A stretch of DNA of 60,000 nt from Owenia fusiformis (GCA_903813345.2 CAIIXF020000004.1:14827196-14887195); one strand, 5' to 3'; counted from the first letter of the stretch, positions 32,821 through 48,200 are shown. A program made the numbers and translations. The notes: generated by a model from the sequence alone, not told the origin.

Positions 32821-35384
32821 TGGCCAATTTGTTAATGTCTTAAATATCAACACCACTTTGTTTTCTTTTGTAATAAATGTTTCCCTCCTTATTAGTTTAT
32901 TGTCCTTAAAAATAAATATCCCCGTTGTATATGCTATTTTGTTCCAACAAGGTTCGGAAAGATAATTTATATATCATTCTCAAGAATTGGTAGAAAGGAA
33001 CAAAAAAACAATTGCACTAAAAACAAAAACTGTTAACAAAAACAGTTATTTAATGAGTAATAAATAATGTTCGCATTAAATCGTTGCCAATCGGTGACCA
33101 TTACATAAAGGAGCGTGTTTTTTACAGAATGTTTTCAATAATTGGTTTAAGAGAAAAATGAATACTAGTATGTTACGGTATCGGATAATAGGCTAATAAA
33201 TCCGATTTATTCAAGTTCAAGTTTCATACATCATATGTTTTATGTCAGCTGCGCAGCCAAACCCAGGAATCAATTGTCCAATACGATATCATAAAAAGGC
33301 ACAAACGTCCTACACGTAAGGATACCTTAGAAATGATCGTTTTTTATTAAACGAAGTCTTCTCAGTTATAAATTTTCATCTGAATATTAAAACATAGTAA
33401 TATAATTGGCCATTTAAGCTTAAACATGTGTATCATTTATAATATAAGATCGATCAAAAATCATTCCTATCTAGATTATTTCTAAAGTGAAGGTACTGTA
33501 AGTAGGTTTTTTAACTAAGTAAATGCAAAATAATAATTTTTTGTATGTGTATATGTATTCTCGTAACTTATCATAGGGTGTATGAACAAATGCCAAATTG
33601 CAAGGATGGTGTTACAAAACAAAGTAAGAAAATAAAACATCTAGTTGAAACACTGTCATAGTAATTTATTTTTACCAAGAATATATCATTCTGATACACG
33701 CATCTAAAAACCTGTCTGTAATAGTCGATCTATGATGCAAGAAGAGGGTCGTGGTATTCCATGATGAGAATATATCAATATTGGTGAAATAAAATCAATA
33801 AATGACATCTTAAATAGATAAGCTTAGGCTACATCAACAGCTACCGTCGTTGAAATATAGCTAATTTTCATTAAAGGTCCCGTGTAAAGTTTAAATACTT
33901 AGCCTGGTTTTATCATTCAAATATTAGTTTTCATGACTTGAAAAGTCATTTGAGACGTTTATATGTGTTTTAAAAAAAGTTGTTGATCTCATAAGACTTT
34001 CAAATATTTGAATTTCCCGCCATTTTAGAAACAAAAGTTTAGATTTTTAGAATAAACTGAGACTAACATAAAATTTTATGTTAGTCTCAGTTCAAATATC
34101 AACTTTTTGAAATTAATTTTTTTAAGTTTCATATCACAGGCCCAGGAATAAGATTTAAATCCCCACGCCACTCTCTGTATAATGTAGGAGAAAAAGTCTA
34201 CCTAATAGCCTACATAGTGAGTGGGAGGGGGTGGACTCGTGTTCCCGTGTCTATGTTTCACATAGCACATCTTGATAACATTGGATAGGCATTATTATAA
34301 GCCAAAATAGTTTAACTTCATATGTGGCCTTTTTAAGACACTCTTTACGCTCATCTTGCTCTTGCGCATTGTCATATTATAGGCCGGGCATATAAGTACG
34401 AAACGAAACGAAAGGTACGAAAGTAAACGTAAACACGTATCGCCAACTCTGCAGTGATACTCCATTTTGAAAAATAAAGCGGGCAAATACAATGTTATGA
34501 TTTAGCAAAATATGACAAATGTATGATAGATTAATTCAATCAAAATGAATGATGTATAGGCTTAAGTCTTTGGGACACTAGAGAAATTGTATTTTGGTGA
34601 GTTGTTGTTTTTCTTTTGCCTCAAAATCTGAATTGAAAATGCTATCTAACATTTTATTTTTTTTCAAAACGACCTGTTTTGAAAACAAAATCACCAATCT
34701 TATGCATAGGCCTAGCCTAATCCATAGGAAACAGGTTACCTGAAAAAGAAGATAGATATCATTATGTCAGATAGATATCATTATCTCTTATCTTATCAAG
34801 GACAGACATAGAGGCCCTGCCTAACCTGACTGAAATCATGTCCAGCCGTCATTCAAGGCTGATTTTGTAGAAAACAGATCTGTCCATCCTTCTACATGAG
34901 AGTTTTTACCATAAAGATACATGATCGAGTATAAATCCATCAGATTCTACCCCTAAGAATTCCATTTCAACTGTACATCAACCGCGTGAGGAAAACAAAA
35001 CAAATCCGTACTTCACCTAACAACTTATTACTTGGATTATTACGCTGTCATTTTTGCACCTACATGTACATTTGTTGAAAAATTAATATATCGTAGTGTA
35101 AGTAAAATCTACTTACGATTCAAGTAGTATTGCTTGCAAAATAACTGCTTTTGAAATATCAATAAACTTTACCGGAAACATCTACCAAAGTGCTGCTAAG
35201 GACTGAATGAATTCTGGTAATTTGATTGGCTAAAACAATGTTCTACTTTTCTATCGTGTCTCCCGGGAAAAAGTAGAACATTGTTGAAGCCCCCCCCATA
35301 CGTTCATATTTTCTGATCACCAGGCATGAACATGTAGCAGAATTAATAACATTTTACTTGTGTATCACTATTCTAGACACATGC
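32821..35384. other. Intergenic stretch upstream of centriolin with two palindromes
   Basis: AT-rich; no exon seen. A perfect 38-bp palindrome lies at 34055-34092 (half-site AACTGAGACTAACATAAAA). A hairpin at 35236-35287 has arms AACAATGTTCTACTTTT and AAAAAGTAGAACATTGTT. A C-run lies at about 35290. Confidence 0.5.
34055..34092. repeat. Perfect 38-bp palindrome
   Basis: The half-site AACTGAGACTAACATAAAA is followed directly by its exact inverse with no spacer. The flanks show weaker inverted similarity (AAAAGTTT and AACTTTTT), so it may be the core of a short foldback element. Confidence 0.85.
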
Positions 35385-36250
35385 TATCTATTGCAAGACT
35401 TACGCCTGCCACAACCGTCACCATGTTAATCAGTGTTTTTAAGTAGCGCAAGGATCCTGCCATGACCGTGGTAGTGTTATCGTGTAAGCCTGGTATAACC
35501 GTGACAGGCTGGTATAACCGTGACAATGCTGTATTATATTGCAAGGCCTGTCATGACCCTGGAAGTGTTATCGTGGAAGCCTGACGCGACCATAGCCTTT
35601 ATTGTGATTTATCAGCGAATGTGAATATTAATGTATTGTAGTAATTTTGATTTTGACATGATTAAGGTAGTTAAACACCATGATCATAGTATTAAACTGT
35701 TTAATTGTAATGACGATCACTTAAAATTGTTAAGGATATTCCTGGCATTAATGTCATACATATTTACAAGTCATTGCAATACATTTTAACGGTCATAGTA
35801 GGACTTAGCCTAAATTTCTACATTACCACCCTCATACCTAGCCTTGCAATACTATATTACATTGTCACGGTCATACCATGCTTTGCGATCCCATAATACA
35901 TTGTCACGGCCATGCCAGGTTTTGAAATACACATTGTCACGGTCACTTATAGCAATCATAAATTTCTACATTACCACTCTCATACCTGAACTTGCAATAC
36001 TATACTACATTGTCACGGTCATGCCAGGCCTTGCAGAACTATATAACATTGTCACGGTCATGCCAGGCCTTGCAGTACTACATTACATTGTCACGGTCAT
36101 GGCAGGCATTGCAATATAATACAGCATTGTCGCGGTTATACCAGGCTTTCAGGATAACATTACCACGGTCATGCCAGGATCCTTGCGCTACTTAAAAACA
36201 CTGAATAACATGGTGACGGTTACGCCAGGCGTTAGTCTTGCAACAGATAG
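35385..36250. mobile_element. Foldback element built of about 45-bp repeats, ending just before the centriolin start
   Basis: The left arm (about 35385-35580) contains TAGCGCAAGGATCCTGCCAT, AACCGTGACAATGCTGTATT and TATTGCAAGGCC. The right arm (about 35990-36250) is its inverse, with many copies of TTGTCACGGTCATGCCAGGC. The outer tips TTGCAAGACTTACGCC and GGCGTTAGTCTTGCAA match. The right tip is about 35 bp from the centriolin ATG (36283), so it would form part of its promoter or 5' untranslated region. Confidence 0.8.
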
Positions 36251-36282
36251 GGTCTCATTCTAGACACTGTCAGTACAGCAAA

Positions 36283-39200
36283 ATGAGGAAGTCAAGACCA
36301 TCAGGTGTTGTATCTAAACTACCAGGACCCGCTACTAGAGCAAGACATGGTAAGAGCCAGCCTAGTGTGGGGACATTGCAGCACATAGCAGAACACCATA
36401 GAGAACCTAGAGGTATGTGACACATTAAAGAATTATTCTTCAAAATAGCTAAATATAACACTAAAGGGGTATCAACAGGCAAAATTTGTAACAGTTGAAA
36501 AATTTCTCAAAACAACAGGCAATTTTGATGAGAACATCTGGATGAAAATCTGTTGACTGCTGCATAGGAAACCCCTGTATTATAATGAAAAAAAAAATTC
36601 TGAAATTTTTCACTGAATTTTCTTGTTTTTTATACATTTTATCAAAACATTCTTCTCTACATTATTTTCTAGGTACATGAGTGCACTCGTTGTGCAAACG
36701 TGAGAGATGTAGACATTATGGGAAGGAGTGATTCAAATTTGAAAAATAACATGTGACCCTTTTGAGGATTGCAGCAAACTTACGAACATGCACCCTGACC
36801 TTAACAAGTTTTCAAATAGAAGGACAAATTGTAAAAATCAAGAGAAATTCCAGGGAATAGTTCTGATACGGGTTCTGATTCTGGATTTGGGCTGATACAG
36901 GATCTGATATGGGATTTTTCTGAATATCAATTCTATCTATTTCCTGTTTATTTCCAAAAGAAAACATGTTATTATTGAATGATATAAGATATTCTTCCAC
37001 CGGTTAAAAATACCATTTTTATTTTTACATGATATCCTTTGAATATCACGATAAATATATAATAGAATGCATAATTACATGTGATTTCTTGTCCATATGC
37101 GGTACTTTTTATTTCAGAGATCCAACCTGGAGTGCGCTACATTAGTGATGAACTTATAAAGAAAGTGAGTAAAGTGAGCAACATTCTTCTACTGACAAGT
37201 CTCAACCTCACTTTGGCTGAGGATTCTGGGAAGAAAATCAAGGTATGCTTACCACATGAACAAATATATTAAATATGATGCTTAAATATACATCTTTCCA
37301 TACAGTAATCTACCCATTTTTTTTTCTTAACACAATTTCAAATCCTTATTTTTGCTATTTTGATGAGAAATCTCTGAATGTTTCATCATTTAGAATAGAT
37401 TGGATCAGAGATACATAAAAAGACTTCTCTGATTGGATGGAAACAGATTCTCAACGGGCTGGGATGTAATCTAATCTTAAGCAGTGACATATAGCTCCTT
37501 TAGCGACCAGAGTTTCTACTGAAATACTCAACAATCTATAAGGATACATATTTTATTAGCTCACTTTGTGTTAACTTATGGAATCACCCACTTAATTGTG
37601 AAACATATTTAATTTGTGTCTGTAGTATGTTTTATTAAAACCTAGAAAACTTCAAATGTTGAATAGCACTTTATTATGTCATCACCAAAAAGTGGTGACA
37701 TATTGTTATGGTCTCCGTTTTTTGTGACACTGGTTAGCGATCGGTGGTTGCCATCTGGAACAAATGGTGGTGATATTTTGCATGTTAATGCCTTGTTTGT
37801 TGTATGCTATGATATGCAATGTATATTAATTTCATAATTTGTGCAGAGATGTTCATATTTCTCTCTATTATTGTTTTCAGTACATTGAAAACCTGGAGAA
37901 GTTTAAAAAGCTGCAGACTTTAAACCTGAGCTGTAACACAATAGAAAATATAGAAAAACTTGACAAACTGGTAAAACTTCGGGAACTGAATTTATCATTC
38001 AACAGGATCTCTAAGATTGAAGGACTTGAAACTTTAGTGAATCTTCAGGTATGTGTTTGTTTTCTATGTTTAGATTGAATTAATCACTGGAAATTTTAAA
38101 TAAAATGTATAAAGATAAAATGCCAGTATTTTACCCAGCATTGAAGAGACATTTACCAAGTATAAAATCTATTTGTGCTAAGTTCATGATAATCTGTTAC
38201 ACTGAAAATTTTGTTAAATATGTTTTTGACAAAATTATCTAAATGAGAATATACATCTAATGAAATAAATATTGTGTAGCTAAAGGGGATCAACCAATAA
38301 GTTTAGCAAAAAATTCATCCATTTTGTTAACTAGCTACTAGACACACCCATTTTTGTGACTAAAACACAATTATCTACCCAGTACCCACTAATTGAATGT
38401 TTGACTATCTGTTATAAAATTTAGGGTAACATATTTTAGACTACCTTAACCAATGTAATCTGTAGGATTGCTAAATGTTCATATAAACAAGGTTTAAAGT
38501 AGGATACAAATTCATTAATATCCAAGAAATATGTACCATGACTATACCATGTACCATGACTATAGGTTACAGTGGTTCAGGTAAGACCACATATTTGATA
38601 TGATCAATCAAATGATCAATAAAGTTCAAGTTACATAATTGTAGGTGTTGAACCTGACTGGTAACCAGATAGAGCATGTTCCAGTATGGTTAGCTAAGAG
38701 ACTTAAATCTCTCAGGATATTTAGATGTGCCAAGAATAACATAGGATCTGTGAGTATTGTTGAATTTATGTCACATGTTTTTATGTGTTGAATGAATAGA
38801 CCCATTTCAGTAAGATAATACTCCATATTAGAAATAAAGACATTGATCTACTGTGATAAGGGTTTCACATGGAAGTGTTGTGAAAATGTTGTAAGCTGAG
38901 AGATTTCTACGAAGATATAATCTTTTAGAGCTCAGTTTTAATCATTTCATCATTTACTAAAAAAACTTTATACACACTGCTAATTAGATTTCAAAATGAA
39001 GGAAGGCTTTTTGCGATTTTAGGGTAATATCCTTATTCAATGATTTCATATGCACCTAAATTATTTTTATTTTGTCTTTCTATTTTAGCTTAGTGAAATA
39101 TCTAAACTGAGGCCATTACAGGATTTGTCTCAAGTCAGTTTTGTAGAAAACCCAGTTACAAAGGTGCCACATTATCGATCATATGTTATATTCCAACTGC

Positions 39201-42200
39201 GCACGTTAGACATCTTGGATGGCCAGCCAATCAGCAATGAGGAGCGTGATGCTGCTCAGAATAGATTTTCTCAAGGTATGTGATCTTTGAATAGAGAGGG
39301 GAACATTTGGAGGTTACTGTAGAAAGAATCTTGGTTCCCTAGAGTAGTTTTCACTGATTCTCTCTATTGCCTATGTGCAGAAGGGATGACTCTATGGTTC
39401 TATAGGTGTTTTCATGCATGTTAATTCAAGGATCATATGAAATTCATTTATTGTTGTCCCTAATATTGTATCTCAATTTCAGATAAGTTGGAAAAGAAAG
39501 TCAGTTCTTAAAAAGAGCAACATAACAGTTCTCTGTAATATTATTTCTCTATTTCAGATGAGTTAGAACATTTAGAGAAAATCATCAGTGAACAAGAGGA
39601 GAAACTCAGTACTCTTGAAGACCAACATAACAAGTCCCTACATGAAGTTACAGTGAGACAAGAGCAGCAGAAAACTTGGAAGAAACAACAGAAGGAGAAG
39701 GAGAAACAACTGGAGGAGATGAGAAATGAAATGAAAGCGAAGGATGATCTCGTGAGTTGGATTTCAAAAAAAGTGTTAGCCATTGAGAAATACGAGGGGT
39801 GATCAATAAGTAATGGATGCATCCATGTAAAAAAGCGTCCATTACTTATTGATCACCCCTCGTACATCAGGAGATAGCAATTAAAAGGAAAGATGCAGAT
39901 GAGTTGTGTTGTTCATCAACACATTACTCAACCAGATTGTCAAAATGAAATTTGACCCATTGTGCTTGAGTTCACCCAGCTTTGCAACAAACTATCAATT
40001 AAATTATCATGATTTTTAGCATTGTTGAGATCGGAAAAAACCATGGAATTAAGTGAGATATGACTCATTAGAATAAATTGACACATTATTTCATTTATTA
40101 TAAAAATATATTTCATGGTTCCAGTTAAAAAGGAAGACCATGGAGTTAACAAAGGCTTGTGAGAAACATTATGAACTGGAGCAGGAGTTGGCTTTCTTTA
40201 AGATAGACTCAAAGTTTGGAAGCCTTGGCCAGGTTCCACCTACTTATGATATGGAGGTACATGTATAGTCTAGTTATTACTGTATATGGTGATTTGAGTT
40301 TTAAAATATTAAGAGACACCAAATGATGAACAAGAAAATCTGATGAAGGTAAATGTGGAATTTTAGGGGTATAAGATTAAAATAATGTGAGTTTAGCTTT
40401 TACATGCTAAATGGAGTTTCAAAAGCTTTATTCTCATTGTTATAGCCACCTTTTTGTGCTGACACCTGGTATCACATCGCTCAAGTTTTCCGTACAATTA
40501 CTTTCTCCATGATAATTCCACATTGCCAACATGTTAACCATAATATTTCATATGTTTAGGACTACGATGGTGAGAATGATTTGATTGGAGAAAGCCCTTA
40601 TATCGGCAGAGCGCGATACCAAAAAAATCAATATGCATACGAGAAGAACCTAGCACCAAAGGGTCAACCAATCAGAATACAGCAATTAGCGGGAAGTAGT
40701 GATATTGGAGCATCTCCGTCATTTCTCAGAGATTCACCCCAGCAGGCTGATCATAGTACCGGTAAATTTTAACTTTTATTTGCTATATTTTCCTTTATCA
40801 AGACCATTTTACTCCAGGTTTGCAAGTATGGTAAATGTATGTCATTTTTAAGAGCAGATGAGCCCCAAGACATGATGAGGTTTAGGGCATGCTGAGTAAA
40901 TGACTTGATAGCCATTTTAATTTTTTAATAAAAAAGTGTGATATTCATCACTTTTTCATGTTTTTATGTATCACCAAAAAGTAGTGACATATTGTTATGG
41001 TCTCCATTTTTTTAACGTCAGTCGGTGGTTGGTGATTGGCGTTTGTAACAAATTCTTAAAACTTCCAATAACTTAACAAATACTGTTTAGACTGACTTCA
41101 TTCTTTTCAAAATCATCTACACGTTTTCAGAAGTTTTGACTTGATATTTAAGATTTGACCTTCAGTGACTTTTTCAAGGTAAAAAAAGTTAAAAAGGTCA
41201 AAAATGTATTTTTTCAACTTGCTTTGAATTGACCAATGTTTTTTTCAAAATCATCTCCAAGTTATCAGAGGTTCAAATCTGACTTATGTTTGAGAGTTCA
41301 ATGACCTTTTCAAGGTAAAAAAAGGTTGAAAGGTCTTTTTTTAAAAGGTTGAAAGGTCTTTTTTTAACTTGCTATCTTTTTCAAAATCATCTACAAGTTC
41401 TTAGAAGTTCACATCTGGCTTTAGATTTTACCTTCAATGACATTTTCAAGGTCAAAAAGAATTTGACCTTCAATGACCTTCTCAAGGTCAAAAAGGTCCT
41501 TTTTCTTCTTGCTTCAAATTGATCAATTTTTTTCAAAATCATCTACAAGTTCTCAGAAGTTCACATCTGACTTTAGATTTGAGATTTCACCTTCTTTGAC
41601 CTTCCCAGGGTAAAAAAGTTTTTTTTTCAACTTGCTTCAAATTGACCTTTTTTTCAAAATCATCTACAAGTTCTCAGAAATTCAAGTCTGACTTCATATT
41701 GAACTCATAATATTGTGAGCAACTAGGTGGTGACATTTTGTCATTTTAATGCCTTGTTATTACTTTTTACATTTCAAAATAACTTAATAGATATTCCAGG
41801 GATAATTAAAAGGTTTCAAGGAATTTATTTAAAAGATATGATAGTTCAAATTGTTAAGAGCTACCAATAAGAAAAACAAAATCCAGTATAAATGTTTATA
41901 AAGCTCATCAACATTTATTTTTTAAAATTTTAAATCATATTACATCCATTATTTGAACCTAGTCAGTAGAAAACCAGAATCAAAAATGTTATTGATTTGA
42001 GAGGATATTAAAAATTCTTTACTCTTCTACTACTTTATGAACTTATGGAGTTAATTACTGAGATAATTGAATAGCCAACTGTATATATATACAGCCTAAA
42101 GTCTTTACAGATGTATTTGATGCCGTATTAATTATGGTTGATTATTGTTATTCATTTTAGTCATAATCAATAGGCCTAATATTATTACAGTGCATTGGGC

Positions 42201-45200
42201 CAATGAAAAACTTGTCATTCTGGGTCACGTTTTCTCTGAAAACGCACCTTTTTCTCCACTGGGGTTTTCCGCCACCGTCACTCAGCATGTGAGCCAGTGG
42301 CACGTAACCATGCTTTTAAAATGTCAGGTCTCCCCTAACAATTTCATGATAAAATTTGACACAGCTGTATTAACATCTCTGAAGGATCTAATGCCAAGAA
42401 TACTTCAAATAGGAGATTCGTAATGTTTTACTTCATTTTGGACAGTATTGAACAGTGACTGGTTTGAACTCATGTCTTTGGACAAGAAGATTGACCTCCT
42501 CTATCTGGGCTCAATCTAGGGATCGCTTCACAAAACGAGACCCAGAGCAACAAGTTTTTATTGGCCTAATGCACTGTAATAATATTGAATATGACTCAAG
42601 TGAATAACAATAATCAGTCATAATTATTAATATGGCAACAGATAGCCCTATATCTGGAAAGACTTTAGGTGGCCAGAAATTCAATAGCCAGACAATATTT
42701 AAAATGACGTTAAAAGTTCAATTGTTCAAGCAAAACCTGTATTTTATTGACAGTGTAGTGTTTTTGAAAAAAGCCCGTCAAAATCATAAAATTGGAAATT
42801 TTGATGAAATATTTATTTTCCATGTTGGAAATTGTCTCTAGAATAAATCTTGAAAATTTCAATAAGAATGGTTGTTCTATTGCAAATATAGAGTAAAAAA
42901 ACGACTGCATCATACAACCTGTCCGGGGTACTATCTATTATATGGAATAAAAAGTGAAATGTAAAAGACTTCTTTAAAGGACAAATGAAATAGGTTTTCT
43001 CAACTTGCAGCTACAAAAATGCGGTTTTCTTCATTGTAAGCCCAACGTAGAGTTCTTGCGATAGCCATTATAAAATAAATGTTAGATAACTGCTAACGGT
43101 CATAGATAACGAAATAAAACTAACTGATCAATCATATTGGCCCCCACGTGATTGGTAACGTCATATACAAAATATAGCTTTGGTTTATTGGTTCCTTAGT
43201 AATCACAACGTCACGGCAACCATAGCATTGTTGTGTAAACAAATAACAAAATATTTTGGCATTATGACGTCATGATCTAATGGACCAAAACGGGCCACGT
43301 GGGGGCCAGTGAGAGATCACGTGGGGGCCAATAACGTCACAACCAATATGAATATTGCTTATTAAGCAGCTATAACGATCGTTAGAGTGAAATAATTTTC
43401 ACACTACTGTTGAGAAAACATGTCCAAATACATTTATAAAAAAATCATATTGATTCCTTTAGGTTAAAAATACCATTTCATATCTGCTTTAATCACTGGG
43501 GAGTATCGTGATGCAACAACATCATCGATTGGGAAAACAAAATATCGTACGAAAATCTATCACCGGAAGACTGGCCATCTTGATGCAACAACACGGTGTT
43601 GTTGCATCATGATACCCCCCAGTGTTTAATGTGATAAAACACTTTAATGTGGTTAAACCCTTTTTATGTGTTAAAGATTCCTTTTACATTCAGTCTCTAT
43701 CTTTATGACTCCTTTCCACATGACTAGGCTCATTTATATAAGAAATAGAAGCAGTTAATGCACAAAGAGCAACACAGAGAAGTATGGTTTTCAATAAGTA
43801 TTTTTCAAATATGTTGGGTTATTTTTTACATCTTGCCTTATTTTTCCTAGTTATTGTTTCTAAAGCCCTGTATACACTGACGGGCAAATAATTATAAATG
43901 AAATGGCTGAATTGCTCGGAAAATTATTTTAAACAAATAATAAGAATGCTTCAAAAATCAAAACAGGCACTATACATATGTCACTTGCGATATTTTATTG
44001 CGAAATCCTTGAAACATACTTGTAAAACTAGCTTGAAACAAAAACTTGACTACATTTCGATCCTCTCAAGGCAAAATGTGAAAAATATAGAAAAAGGATG
44101 AAATGATTTACAAACACATTAAATTAAATGAAGACTCAGAATACAGAAATACAGTTCATTAAGGTTGCAGTATTTTATAATTTTATCATGTCTGTCACAT
44201 TTTGCTAGAAATTTTGTGCCTCCTCATTTGAGGTAAGTATCCATGATTTATGACTTATGGAAATATAAATATCCCAGTCACTGCATTTTTGCAATACTTA
44301 TTGAACACCCTATGAATACAAAAAGTGACCCAAACCCTATAATATAAGCTACATGCCAGTACATTAAATATGCTAATATTATGTATAGTACAGGGTGTCC
44401 AAAAAAAACAGGACCGTAAGAAAGTTAAATAACTTGGTCGGTTTTGCATATTTTGCCTAGAAATTTCAGAGTTATTTAGTTCATTCAATGTGAATTTTGT
44501 TGTGAAAGTTTGATAATAATCTGCCTATTGAGTCAAAAATTACAGTTTCTTACAAAAATGGCTCAACTGTGCACTTCTCTCTATGCACGATTCAATCTGG
44601 TGAGCAAAGTTGTCGATGATCCTCCTACACACATTTCTTTTTGTATGAACGTTTATTCCAAGAACAATTGCTACTGGGGCTTACATTCTTCTGATGAAGT
44701 GTTACAGCATTCATTGCATTCTGACCACTGCACTGCCTAGGTGGCAATGAGGAAACATGGAATCATAAGTCCTTTTTGATCCAAAGATGACTGGACACGT
44801 GCTTTCCCATGAACAAGGACCAGTATTTTCAAGTTCTCACTAAGTTTTGGAGGTCACTAAGCACCAGAAGGGGCATTTAAGGAGATAGGCAGTGGTTTCA
44901 GCAAGCCAATACCACCCCAACACTTCAAATGATATGCTGAAATGGTTTAAGCAATGCTTTGGTGATCAGCTCATCTGTCACAGAACTCAAAACGTAAGGG
45001 CAGCTTATTGGCCGGATCTAAATTTCTCAGATTTTTATCTTTGGGGATTTCTCAAAGCCAATATGTATACTGACAGGCCCCTAAAAATCTTAAGAGGGCA
45101 ATAACTACCCCAATTCGTACCATCCACATTGATGTGTATAGGTCATGGTCATTAACAACTTTGTTTGCAGAATTCATTTGTGCATAGAGAGACGAAGTGC

Positions 45201-48200
45201 CCATTTTGAGCATGTTTTGTAAGTACTGTAGTTTTTGACACAATCATCAGATTATCATGAAACTTTCACAACATAATAATCTCATTAAATGAATTAAATA
45301 ATTATTAAATTTCAAGGGAAAATATGCAAAATTGACCGAATTATTCAACTTTCTTACGGTCCTGTTTTTTGGACACCCTGTATATAAAAGTTTAACAATT
45401 AGTAAAGTGCTGATAATATTCTGATTGACATTTTTATGCAAACATTTTTACATAAAGCTTATAATGGTAAATAAAATAACATAACATTACCTACAGCCCT
45501 TATTATTTGACAGTCTTATTATCGCCCATTAAAATCCTCAATAATATACTACACTTCAATTGAAGAGGAGGGAAAGCCCCAGAGTTTAAAGATGACACAC
45601 TTAGTTACGTCTCTTGCTTTCCACCTTCGTTCGTTATAATTTTCATCGGCTAGTTATCAAATACTACACTTCGATGGGATTTTTTAACTGATATAGGCAT
45701 ATTCCGTACACCTTTCTTTATCTTGATGTAAAATGAGAAGCTATGGTATTGGTTTACACTCCAGAAACGAACATAATATTATTCGAAGTGTATTATGAAG
45801 ATTTTGAAACCGCCATTGATGAAGTCATTTGTTTTGACCAATCAGCGATGATGTCATCTCAATACAGTTTTACATTATAAGCACATGTCATCTTTGAACC
45901 CCGGTGTTTCTCCCCCTCTGCTTCAATTGATTCCTAATGTTGAGTATGTTGTTTCTGTTTTACATTTGGCAATTGGCGTATATGTAGCCTCGGCAATAAT
46001 ACATGTCATAGAGTAATCAAACTGTCAGTTGGATTGTCAAGAATATTCTCTCCTCACTCACAGAGTTTTATGTTTGTCTCGGATCATTTTTGGGGGACAT
46101 TGCCAATGATTTATTAGTATCTATTATATAGAATAAAAGAGAAATGTAAAAGACTCCTTTAATGTGATAAAACACTTTTATGTGGTTAAACTCTCCCTTT
46201 GTGTGAAGCTTCCTTTTACATTTAAAGTCTCTATCTTTATGACTCCTTTCCACATGACTAGTCTCATTTCTATAAGATTAGAAATAGAAAAGCAAATAAT
46301 GCACAAAGAGCAACACAGAGAAGTAGGGTATTCAATAAGTATTTTTCAAATATGTTGGGTTATGTTTTACATATTGCCTTATTTTTCCTAGTTTTTGTTT
46401 CTAAAGCCCTGTATACACTGACAAGCAAATAATTATAAATGAAACGGCCGAATTGCTTGAAAAATTATTTTAAACAAATTAATAAGAATGCTTCAAAAAT
46501 CCAAACATGCACTATACATATTAATTGCAATCTTCTCATCTGAGGTGAAATCCTTGAAACATATGTGTAAAACTAGTTTGAAACAAAAACTTGACCACAT
46601 TTTGGTCCTCCAAAGGCTAAGTGTGAAAAAAAAGCAAAAAATCGGAATGATTTACAAACACATTGAAATAAATGAAGACTCGAAAAAACGCAGCTCATAC
46701 TACAAACAATGCGTAAGGTCGCAGCATTTTTATAATTATATCACATCTGTCACTTTTTTGGTAAACTATTTCTGCCTCTTCATTTGAGGTAAGTATCCAT
46801 GATTTTGTTTTATGGAAACATGAATATCAATGTCACAACATTTTAGCAATACTTATTGAACACCCTATAAATACAAAAAGTGACCCACACCCTATAATAT
46901 AAGCTACATGCCAGTACAGTAATATGCTAATATGGTATAGTATATAACAGTTTAACAATAAATAAAGTGCTGCATGATAATAATCTGATTGACATTTTTA
47001 TGCAAACATATTTACATGATTAAGGAGATAATAAAGCTTATAATGGTAAATAGAATAACATAACATAACCTACAGCCCTTATTTTTGACAGTCTTGTCCA
47101 AGTACATGAGTTGATACTCATTATTTAAGAAATATAGACCGAAAAGCAGGGGTAATATCGTCGAATACACCCCGCAGGGCTAGGCACAAATGTTTTTTGT
47201 ACCCCGAACGACTAAAGGGAGTGAGGGGTTTGAAAGCTTTTGTGCCTAGCCCTAATTGGTGTATTCGACGATATTACCCCTGCTCTGAGGTCTATATTAT
47301 GATTCGAACATGAAAACTCACCAAATTGTTTCGAATATTCATCATGGTCCGTCATAACTACGACCCACCGTTATGACGTCACACATTACACTATTAACTG
47401 GGGTATTGATCTTGAATATAACCCAGCTGAAGCATTGACTTTGTTTACAGTTTATAGACGGCGTGAATACAATCATGTTCGAATCCTCTATTATCGCCCA
47501 TTGAAATTCTCAATGATATACTACACTTCAATCGCTTCCCAATGTTGAGTTGCAGTTTCTGTTTCACATTTGGCAATTGGCGCATATGCAGCCTCGGCAA
47601 TAATACATGTCATAAAGTAATCAAACTGTCAGTCGGATTGTCAAGAATATTCTCTTATCACTCACAGAGTTTTATGTTTGTCTCAGTTCATTTTTGGAGA
47701 CATTGCCAATGATTTACTAGTATCTATTAAATAGATAAAAAGTGAAATGTAAAAGACTCCTTTAATGTGATAAAACACTTTTATGTGGTTAAACCCTTTT
47801 TATGTGTTAAAGATTCCTTTTACGTTTCAAGTGACTCCTTTCTTTATGACTACACTCATTCATATAAGATATATAAAAGCAAATAATGCACAAAGAGCAA
47901 CACAGAGAAGTAGGGTATTCAATAAGTATTTTTCAAATATGTTGGGTTATTTTTTACATATTGCCTTATTTTTCCCAGTTATTGTTTCTAAAGCCCTGTA
48001 TACACTGACAGGCAAGTACTTATAAATGAAATGGCTGAATTGCTTTGAAAATTATTTTAAACAAATAATAAGAATGCTTCAAAAATCAAAACAAGCACTA
48101 TACATATGTCACTTGCGATATTTTATTGCGAAATCCTTGAAACATACTTGTAAAACTAGCTTGAAACAAAAACTTGACCACATTTCGATCCTCTCAAAGC

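Noticed and set aside
35844-36195. Frames with YITLSRSCQALQ repeats
   Set aside because: Produced by the 45-bp units of the foldback element upstream of centriolin.
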